A stretch of DNA of 64,000 bases. Origin: Cornus controversa (lineage: Eukaryota; Streptophyta; Magnoliopsida; Cornales; Cornaceae). Where the stretch lies: NCBI GenBank assembly GCA_026545225.1, contig CM048845.1, positions 34,829,001-34,893,000 of the forward strand, in the 5' to 3' direction. Positions 56,160 to 64,000 of the stretch are shown here, piece by piece; position 1 is the stretch's first letter, and the number at the start of each line of letters is the position of its first letter. Under the pieces are notes generated by a model. The model was not told the origin of the DNA. It worked only from the letters and a program-made list of their open reading frames with translations, and did not search any database. Both the position numbers and the translations under genes were made by a program.

Positions 56160-56654
56160 CTGCACTTATTCCAAAAATAAAGTAAATAAAAATAAAATAA
56201 AATGAATACTAAAATAAAAATAAAAAGTAAAAAGAAGTTCTAGTCCATGATGCCAAGACATGCACGCCAAAACATGCTCGAATCAACTCGATTAGGCCTA
56301 CGAGAATTCAAAAACATGCAACCCGTGTAATGCACAGGATGTACAATGCAACTCGAAAGCTAACACGACCCGCACAAATATATCTCTCATTCTGCTCTCA
56401 ACCAAGCGGCGATAAGCGGATGCAACCGAACAATGAAGTCGTGGTTGTAAATCGAACATCAAGCACCCGAAACAAAAACAATATACAGGATCTCAATCGC
56501 TCTTGCACACCTATCCCCATAACCCACAAGTTCCCATTATGAACGTAGCGAATGCAAGCCACTCCAACCCAACATCATCTATCTATGCTTATTAAGCTGG
56601 TAAACTAACAAAAATAGCGGCAAATCAAACAAAATAAAGCATGCATCAATTTAC
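56160..56654 (-). other. Candidate intron in the ORF3 leader (Athila-2)
   Basis: On the minus strand CTTGAG is followed by GTAAATTGATGCATG and, 495 bp later, by GGAATAAGTGCAG and ACTGTTCC. Both junctions correspond to those of the 389-bp candidate intron in Athila-1. Confidence 0.5.
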
Positions 56655-56925
56655 CTCAAGGCGAAGATGATGAACGGTGCAAGAAAATGAAACCCAACAC
56701 GCAGCTGCGAAAATACGAACTCGCGCGAATATGCGAAAGGCTCGGACAACGAAGAACAAAGGCAGAGGGCCGGGAATTATCAAAAAAGGTTGGAAGGTGA
56801 TCGGGGATGGCTTTGGAGCTCTTAGACTGGAGGAAGAAGTTGGATGGTCGCGAGAAGAAACGGAGAAATGAGAGGGAGCCGACGGTTTTGAATATGTAAG
56901 TGAAACATGTGCAGTCAGCGTGGTA

Positions 56926-57174
56926 ATCTCAATTAATCAAGATGCACATCTCGATTAATCGAGATCTCGATTGATCGAGAATGGGATCTCGATTGATCGA
57001 GATTTCGATTGATCGAGTACCTATCGAAGTGCTATCGAGAAAAAAACACCTCTCGGTACTTTGCACTTTGCAAAATGTTCCAAAATCTCTGCATTATTTT
57101 GATCAATCGAGACCAAAATCTCAATTAATCGAGATCTCGATTGATCGAGATCCTTATTTCGATCAATCGAGATT
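56926..57174 (-). repeat. Palindrome island between pol and ORF3 (Athila-2)
   Basis: About nine TCTCGATTGATCGAGA-like words, with the spacer GTACCGAGAGG near 57045 (minus strand). It matches the island 28328-28708 in position. Confidence 0.88.
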
Positions 57175-57336
57175 TTGAAAAATAGCCTTGTTGATCAACT
57201 TGATTTAAAACCTCATGGACTTGAACTTATGGGACTTAGATACAAAATTGCTTTGGATTAGAGGGACATCATGGAAGTATGATAGCTACCATGGCCGTGC
57301 CAAATTATACGTCTATGGCATGACGTTGGAATCGGT

Positions 57337-58610
57337 TCACGAATCAAAATAAATGGGATCCGTCAAATTGACGACATCCACATACTCCATGGTAACTTGG
57401 TCATCCACGCACGATTTTAAGCGCTGCCCGTTCACTTTGAACAATGTTCCATCTTTCAAGTCCTTCAATTCCACCGCTCCGTGTAGAGTAACAGAATTAA
57501 CCAAAAATGGACCATCCCAACTGGAGCAAAGTTTTCTGGGAAACAAACGGAGGCCTGAGTTGTACAACCATACTTTCTGTGCCGGAGAAAATGTTTTGAC
57601 TCGAATATTGCGATCATGAAAGGTTTTAGACTTTGCCTTATAGATTTTAGCGTTCTCATACGCGTCATGTCATAATTCTTCCAATTCATTCAATTGAAGC
57701 TTTCGATTAGAGCCGGCCATTTGCATGTCAAAATTGAACGTTTTGGTGGCCCACATAGCTTTGTGCTCCAATTCAACTGGAAGATGGCATGCTCTACCAT
57801 AAACCAATCGGTAAGGTGACATTCCAATGGGAGTCTTATAAGCAGTTCGGTAAGCCCATAATGCATCAATTAGTCGCAACGACCAATCTTTTCGGTCAGG
57901 CCGAACTGTTTTCTCAAGGATGTTCTTTATCTCCCTATTGGATACTTCCACTTGTCCACTAGTTGAGGATGGTATAGGGTGGCTACTTTGTGTGTGACAG
58001 AGTATTTGGTAAGCAAGGTTCGAAGGAACCGATTACAGAAATGTTTACCTCCGTTACTGATGAGGGCCCGAGGCGTACCAAAATAGCTAAAGATATTAGC
58101 TTGAATGAACTTAACCACGACTGTGTGGTCATTGATTTTGGTAGCAACGGCCTCTATCCATTTAGAAACGTATTCCACTGCCACAAGTATGTACTAATGA
58201 CCAGTAGATGGTGGAAAAGGTCCCATGAAGTCGATGCCCCACACATCAAATATCTCAACAATAAGAATAGGGTTGAGAGGCATCATGTCCTTCCGAGACA
58301 TCGCGCCAAGGCGCTGACATCGCTGACACGAGCGACAAAATGAGTATGCGTCACGATGAAGTGTTGGCCAAAAAAATCCGCATTGAAGAATCTTTGCTGC
58401 GGTTTTCTTAGCACTAAAATGTCCCCCACAAGCAAGTGTATGACATAATTTTATGCTTTGGAATTCACTGTTGGGTACACATTTTCGGATTATTTGATCG
58501 GGGCAATATTTGAACAATTGAGGATCGTCCCAATAATATGATCGTGATTGGGAGAAAAACCGATCCTTCTCTTGCTTGGTCCAAGAAGACGGTATTTTAT
58601 CGGTTGCCAA
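57337..58610 (-). pseudogene. Athila-2 integrase
   Basis: The zinc part reads CHTLACGGHFSAKKTAAK and CRSCQRCQRLG (58450-58320). The core shows WGIDFMGPFPP with the first catalytic Asp; the second position reads [10 protein letters not shown] (Asp to Asn). A frame change near 57955 falls just before the block with the catalytic Glu (EVSNREIKN). The C-terminal tail [18 protein letters not shown] matches the tail left in Athila-1. A stop follows PFPPSTGH. It is inactive. Confidence 0.88.
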
Positions 58611-59028
58611 GTAGTTGACAATGTCCGCATACCAAGGGATACTCTCTTGAGAGATTACAAAAAGTTATTCATCCGGGAAGGATTCACAAACTGGAATGGA
58701 ATCATTGAGGGATTCAACAAGAATTTTAGAGAGGTGGTCAGCCACCACATTTTTGGTTCCTTTTTTTGTCTCTAATCTCAAAATTAAACTCCTGCAACAA
58801 GAGTATCCACCTGATCAATCTAGGCTTAGTGTCCTTTTTGGCCAAAAGATGCCAGAGGGAAGCATGGTCCAAATAGACAATGACCTTGGAACCTAATAGA
58901 TAAGCTCAAAATTTGTCCAAGGCAAATACTACCGCAAACAACTCCTTTTTCGTTGTGGTATAATTGATTTGAGCCTCGAAAAGGGTTTTACTTGCATAGT
59001 AGATAACATGTGGTAATTTGTCTACCCG
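58611..59028 (-). pseudogene. Athila-2 RNase H
   Basis: Directly after RT the frame reads RVDKLPHVIYYASKTL, then NYTTTKKELFAVVFALDKF and [14 protein letters not shown], ending with VVADHLS. TAA replaces the expected Gln just before RVDK. This is the single gypsy RNase H; no second archaeal-type copy is present, which separates Athila from Tat. Confidence 0.8.
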
Positions 59029-60378
59029 TTACCGTAAGACCGCACCCATAATATAATCGGATGCATCACACATGATCTCAAATGGGAGAGCCCAATTTGG
59101 AGGGATGAGAATTGGAGCTGTTGTAAGCATGGTGCGGAGCTTTTCAAAAGCGTTAAGGCACGCTTCATCAAAGGTAAAACAAGACTCTTTTTCAAGAAGG
59201 TGACACAAAGGCCGAGAGATCTTGCTAAAGTCTTTGATGAAACGGCGATAAAAGCCCGCATGCCCAAGGAATGAACGAATCTCTCTCACCGTTGATGGTG
59301 GAGGAAGTTTGGAAATAAGTTCAACCTTGGCTTTGTCAATCTCAATTCCTCTCTTAGACACAATGTGCCCTAGGACAATGCCCTCTTGAACCATAAAATG
59401 GCTCTTTTCCCAACTGAGGATTAGATTGGTTTTTTGACATCGTGTGAGAACACGGGATAGATTTTGGAGGCATGATTCGAATGAAGATCCAAACATGGAG
59501 AAATCATCCACGAACACTTCCAAGAAATTTTCCACCATGTCTGAAAAAATAGACATCATACACCATTGAAAAGTCGTCGGTGCATTGCACAACCCAAAGG
59601 GCATGCGTCTATAAGCGAATGTGCTGAAAGGTCATGTAAAGGTGATTTTCTCTTGGTCCCTCGGGTCTATAGCAACCTGATTATAGCCAGAATATCCATC
59701 TAAGAAGCAATAAAAACTTTGACCAGCTAATCTCTCTAAGATTTGATCAATAAATGGAAGAGGGAAGTGATCTTTCCAAGTTGCTGAATTTAGTTTCCGA
59801 TAATCTATGCAAACTCTCCATCCCGTGGGGGTGCGTTGGGGAACCAATTCACCCTTATCATTTGGTTGCACCGTAATACCAGACTTCTTAGGAACCACTT
59901 GAGTGGGACTAACCCACTTACTATCTGAGATAGGGTAAATGATTCCCGCATCTAGCAACTTCACAACCTCCTTCATTACAACGTCCTTTATATTTGGATT
60001 TAATCGATGTAGTGCCTCTCTTGAGGTCTTTGCTTCTTCTTCCAAGTGTATGCGGTGCATACAAATAGAAGGATCTATTCCCTTAAGATCTGCCACACTC
60101 CATCCTATTGCTTCCTTGTGCTCTTTTAGCACTTTTAGAAGTTTCATCTCTTGATCATTGGTGAGATTGGAAGCAATAATGACTGGAAGGGTTTCATTAG
60201 AGCCCAAGAAAACATACTTGAGTGTAGCCGATAAAGGCTTGAGCTCTTGTTGTGGTGGGGAAATTAGAGAAGGAGTTTGGGAAGTATTGGACAAAGGAGG
60301 CAAAGGTTCTCTCGGAACTCTCCATTTAGGCAAATCCATGACGGTCGTGACATCGAGCATTGAATTAACTTCACAAAT
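59029..60378 (-). pseudogene. Athila-2 reverse transcriptase
   Basis: Two long frames (60360-59632 and 59604-59029) cover fingers to thumb: GWRVCIDYRKLNSAT, FLDGYSGYNQVAIDP, MPFGLCNAPTTFQ and the catalytic box VFVDDFSMFG near 59510. A single TGA near 59630 separates them in the same frame. The first catalytic Asp (FLDGYSGY) and the D-D pair are intact, so this is the best preserved domain of the element. Confidence 0.9.
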
Positions 60379-60381
60379 GGA

Positions 60382-61140
60382 TTACTCAATGTCATAATCA
60401 TCACAGTTGAAATGACTTGGGCATGCCTCTAGAGGATCCTTAGAAAGAATGGAAGGAAGCGCTTCTTGAACGAGATCTTCCACTACATCAACACAAAAGC
60501 ATTCACTTTTGTCGTCGGATGTGTGGTGAGAAGCATTAAAGATGTTCAAATGGACTTTCATATTCCAAAAAGAGATGTCCATTACTCCGGTACGACAATT
60601 AACGCAAGCATTTGCCGTGGCCAAAAATAGACGACCTAGAATGATAGGAATATGTCTATTTGGATTTTGAACCGATTCCGTGTCAAGGACTATGAAGTCC
60701 ACCGGAAAGTAAAATTTGTCCACTTGAATTATCACATCCTCAATGATGCCATGTGGTTGCTTCACCGAGCGGTCGGCAAGTTGCAACATACTGTGGTGGG
60801 CTTAAGTTCCCCCAAATTTAATTGTTGGTAAATTGAGAATGGAAGCAAATTGACACTAGCCCCTAAATCAAGAAGTGCATTTTCAAAAGCTTGATTTTCG
60901 ATAGTGCATGAAATGGTTAGAGCACCCAGATCTTTGAATTTAGGAGGGGCTTGGTGTTGGAAAATGGAGCTTACTTGCTCAATTAGGAGGACTTTCTTAG
61001 GAACATTGTTCCTAGATTTGTGCTTTTGAGTGCACAAGTCCTTCAAGAATTTATCATAGGAGGGAATTTGCCGGATAGCATCAAGGAGAGGGAGATTGAT
61101 CTTTAGTTGTTTGAAGATCTCCATCATGTCTTGAATTTTC
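60382..61140 (-). pseudogene. Athila-2 aspartic protease
   Basis: LLDLGASVNLLPFSIYQQL keeps the catalytic Asp; IPIILGRLFLATANA follows. There is a frame change near 60780. TAA at about 60379-60381 stands where Athila-1 has CAA (Gln), ending the frame after DDYDIE. Confidence 0.88.
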
Positions 61141-62963
61141 TCTCCTTACTTCCCAAAATGAGAAGGTTCCTTCAATCTTTGAGGAAAAGGAACCGTAGGT
61201 TCAAAAAAGGTGTCAAGATTTGGAATAGATGGGGACACAACTTCAATTGCCTTTCCTTTTGGATTTTGTGGGACTTTGTTCACATTTGGATTTGAAGGAG
61301 ACACATTTGGATTTAATTGGGATTCTTTTAGATTTTTGGATTGATCATTGGATTCCTTTTTCTCTTCCCCGACCTTGGAATTTATGATTTTACCACTCCT
61401 TAAGGTGGTGATTGATTGAACTTGCTCCGGAGGAGCATTACAAGAAGATGAAGGAGAATCATCAATCACATGAACACCCTTAGGATTTGCCACTGGTTGA
61501 CTTGGCAACTTACCTTCCTCTCTTCTATTCAAGGCATTAGCTAGTTACCCAATTTGAGCTTCTAACCTAGCCATAGATTGAGCGTTAGCTTCAAGCTTAG
61601 AGATTGATTGGGAGTGAGATTGCAACAAGCGAGTATTAGCCTCAAGATTGCTTATCACTCTTTCCTCAAAGCCTTGGCTTCTCGGAGGAGGTGGTGGTTG
61701 TTGGTAGTTGGATCTTTGATGGTAAGGTTGAGGATTTGGCCTATATTGAGGCTGTTGAGATTGGGAATTAAAGGAATTTTGCCCTTGAAAAGAGGGACTT
61801 AGTTCTTGAGATCTCCATGAAAATGCCGGATGATTCTTGTAACCAGGATTGTAGGTATTTGAATATGGATCATTAATCTGTTTAGAATACATGACATTTG
61901 CTTGCTCTTGAGCATAATCGGGAGATTGACCGGCAATAGGACAATCTCGCACATAATGTGAAGTGCTATAGCAAAACGAACACCCTTCCTGATTTTGAAC
62001 AGGTTGGCTTGGAGTAGGCAGCCCATTTTTCATGATTTGGTCCATTTTTCGGGTTAAGGCTTTTACTTGCATGGCAACCTCATCTACCCTTGAAATCTTA
62101 TGCACTCCTCTACAAGGTTGGGTGGATTTCCCTTTTCTAGTTGAGGAGCGTTGAGCTGAATTATTACTTAGGGTTTGAAAAAGTTTCCATGCATCATCTG
62201 GGCTTTTCAAAAGGTATCCACCTCCATAAGCGGAATCTATCATTTGCCTATGTTGCTCACTTACCCCATCATAAAAGCTTTGCACTAGCTTCCATTTTGG
62301 GACAGCATGGTGCGGATAAGATTTAAGAAGATCTTTTAATCTCTCCCAAGTCTCATGAAATTGTTCTTGATCAATTTAGGTCAATCTGGTGATTGCTCGC
62401 CGAATATCACTCGTCTTTCCCATTGGAAAGTATTTTTTTAAGAATTCAATTTGCATCTCCGCCCAAGAATGGATTGAGTTAGGTTCTAAGGAATTGAGCC
62501 AACTTCTAGCTTTATCCTTTAGGGAGAATGAAAACATACGAAGCTTTAGATCATCCTCCATAAGCTGTGGTACCCGAATGGTGGAACACACAGAAAGGAA
62601 GTAATCTAAATGCCGGTATGGATCTTCATTTGGGAGACCATGGAAGCTATTAAGAAGATTGATGGTGGAGGACTTTATTTCAAATTGATTTACCACTACA
62701 TCAGGAAATTGAATACATGAAGGTACTTCAAATGTAGTCGGAAGATAAAAGTCCATAAGCAATTCTCCTTGAGGAGGAGGAGGTGGAGGTTGTTGTTCAT
62801 GATTAAATGGAGGTAGTCCAGGAGGTTGTCTATCATTTGGTTCCATGTTTTCAGTCCTAGGCAATATAGGGTCCCTAGAGGTTCCTCTACGTTGTCTAAG
62901 TGTTCGTTCAAGTTCAATATTACACGGAAGCAAAGGAAGTGACAATGACCGTCTACCTAACAT
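61141..62963 (-). pseudogene. Athila-2 gag
   Basis: From ATG 62963 (MLGRRSLSLPLLPCNIELE) the frame includes the same capsid core as Athila-1 and the zinc knuckle CSFCYSTSHYVRDC. TAA codons at about 62373, 61542 and 61143 stand where Athila-1 has CAA (Gln). Otherwise the frame is open, with no length change. Confidence 0.9.
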
Positions 62964-63206
62964 GCATTAAAAGTAAAACAACACCTCAATATGCAAAATA
63001 AAAAAATTACTCAAATCCACAAATTTTAGACTTTATACTCACAAAGGGTCCAACCTTGAGTCTTTCAGATGCCCACTATGTGGTATACCTAAAATCAAGC
63101 AATTTGAGAGATAAGCACAAGTTATATACAAAAAAAAAAGAATGAAAAAATTTATAGCCTAAGAATTAAACTAGATTGAATCTTTCAATGGCGACAATTA
63201 AACCGT

Positions 63207-63226
63207 AGTCCCCGGCAACGGCGCCA
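63207..63226 (-). other. Athila-2 primer-binding site
   Basis: The minus strand reads TGGCGCCGTTGCCGGGGACT six bases after the LTR end at 63233, identical to Athila-1. Confidence 0.85.
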
Positions 63227-63232
63227 AAATTT

Positions 63233-63354
63233 TGATGTGGCTAAACTTGATTGTAATTGTAAGCTTATTTTTGCCCCTTTTTCAAAATATAATTTAACCA
63301 CTCGCAAGAGCACGAATCTTTGTAGATACGGTTCTATATAGAGGGTATCGATCC
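63233..63354 (-). repeat. 5' LTR of Athila-2, first 122 bp before LTR-G
   Basis: It matches 51800-51920 of the 3' LTR. It stops inside the block GGGTATCGATCC, where the 3' LTR and Athila-1 continue CACGAGGAC. Confidence 0.9.
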
Positions 63355-64000
63355 TGTCACGCCCCGAAACCTGGACCGCCGGGACTCCCCAGGACCGACC
63401 CCGAATCCCGAGTGTGAACCCGTTCACTCAACCCCATGAACGATCTCAATTACACTCATGCATTAGTATCAAGGTTTGATACCATGCTATAACTCCCCGA
63501 TTTCTAACTCTCGGAGAACCGGAGGATAAACTGTCTATTTAGCCCAATAGACCCTCATTACCCTCATTCACTGTGAAAGCTTAACTCAATTCTTGCATAT
63601 GAATGCACCCAAAACCACCTTAACTAATCCCCATGGGCCCTATATCGAATCACACACCTTAGTGGAAATTTATTTGCCCACACCTTTGAGAACCACTCAC
63701 TTTCGAGCCTCAAAACTTACTGTGTTTGGAATCTGAAAGTGAAACCTATATTATTGGATAGAGGATCCAAAAATACTCAAGTTCAAAAAAAACCACACTC
63801 AATTCCGATCTAGAACGAAGAAATTACGTCGAAATGAAGTTTTGAAAAATGCTGTAAATAGTAATTTCGATTGATCGAAAATGGGACTTCGATTGATCGA
63901 AACTGGCATCTCGATTGTGCAAAAATTTCACCCTCTCGGACTCAATATCACATTCATAATTGAATTCTTACACCGAAATGAGTCATTCCCTTTCTCAACC
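63355..64000 (-). mobile_element. LTR-G: chromovirus LTR inserted into Athila-2, runs off window
   Basis: The minus strand ends GGGGCGTGACA at 63355, with GATCC just outside as the likely target duplication. An inner GGTATCAAA PBS-like site lies at 63475-63486. It shares CTATTTACAGCAT and the island position with LTR-B. It is younger than Athila-2. Confidence 0.8.
63865..63920 (-). repeat. Palindrome island, word TTTCGATTGATCGAAA (LTR-G)
   Basis: TTTCGATTGATCGAAA at 63865-63880 and TTCGATTGATCGAA at 63888-63901, then CTCGATTGTGCAAAAA. The word equals that of the Athila elements, although the LTR family is different. Confidence 0.88.

Larger units (their letters stand above)
51800..64000 (-). 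mobile_element. Athila-2: minus-strand Athila-lineage element with full gag-pol, 5' LTR interrupted
   Basis: 3' LTR 51800-53163, polypurine tract, ORF3, palindrome island, integrase, RNase H, RT, protease, gag, PBS 63207-63226 and 5' LTR from 63233. At 63355 LTR-G interrupts the 5' LTR, preceded by GATCC (63350-63354), and the rest lies outside the window. All coding domains are present but carry stops and shifts. It is the same family as Athila-1. Confidence 0.9.

Overview
This is plant nuclear DNA, almost certainly from a eudicot. It holds one intron-containing host gene, a WUSCHEL-related homeobox gene of the WOX1 type at about 15.13-17.8 kb. Nearly everything else is nested Ty3/gypsy LTR retrotransposon sequence with TA-rich microsatellites. 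WOX1-type genes belong to eudicots and some other angiosperms but are missing from grasses. The species cannot be named from the sequence. I see no bacterial genes, rRNA, tRNA or CRISPR.

Layout. (1) 1-14,966: a decayed Tat-lineage element, + strand, left end outside the window: gag, protease, RT, RNase H, a second archaeal-type RNase H, integrase, an 80-bp tandem array, an antisense ORF with its own TATA box, then the 3' LTR. Two solo LTRs sit inside it: LTR-A (5,159-9,269, TSD CTCGA on both sides) and LTR-B (11,712-14,794, TSD ACCAA/ACTAA). (2) 15,131-17,768: the WOX1 gene, four exons, 341 codons, with a MITE just downstream at 17,955-18,129. (3) 19,018-23,572: the 5' part of a Tekay/Del-like chromovirus (LTR, PBS, gag, protease), truncated. 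(4) 23,609-33,817: Athila-1, a complete but non-autonomous Athila-lineage element with two 1,418-bp LTRs and TSD ACGAT on both sides. About 2.8 kb covering RT, RNase H and integrase has been removed. (5) 34,299-45,419: a fragment of an Athila-like solo LTR, then a minus-strand gag-only chromovirus derivative (Tekay-2) with a 421-bp higher-order tandem repeat. (6) 45,420-51,799: LTR fragments, including LTR-D split by solo LTR-E (48,797-50,168, TSD TCTTC). (7) 51,800-end: Athila-2, minus strand, with a full but mutated gag-pro-pol and ORF3. Its 5' LTR is interrupted at 63,355 by LTR-G, another minus-strand chromovirus LTR.

How the parts relate. Athila-2 shows the coding plan that Athila-1 has lost, so Athila-1 must have moved using proteins supplied by a relative. 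Most premature stops in both fit CAA/CAG to TAA/TAG changes, as expected from decay of methylated, silenced copies.

The most unusual pattern is a set of short palindromic repeat islands. Several LTRs, and a region between pol and ORF3 in both Athila elements, carry clusters of 14-16 bp near-palindromes. In the chromovirus-type LTRs the island sits at the same place, yet the repeated word differs from copy to copy: TTCGATGCATCGAA, TTCAGCCGACTGAA, GATCGAGCGCT, TTCGCACAATCGAA, TTACGAT..ATCGTAA or TTCGATTGATCGAA. Also notable are PBS modules repeated at the LTR ends, a conserved second polypurine tract inside the Athila elements, and a conserved intron in the leader of Athila ORF3.
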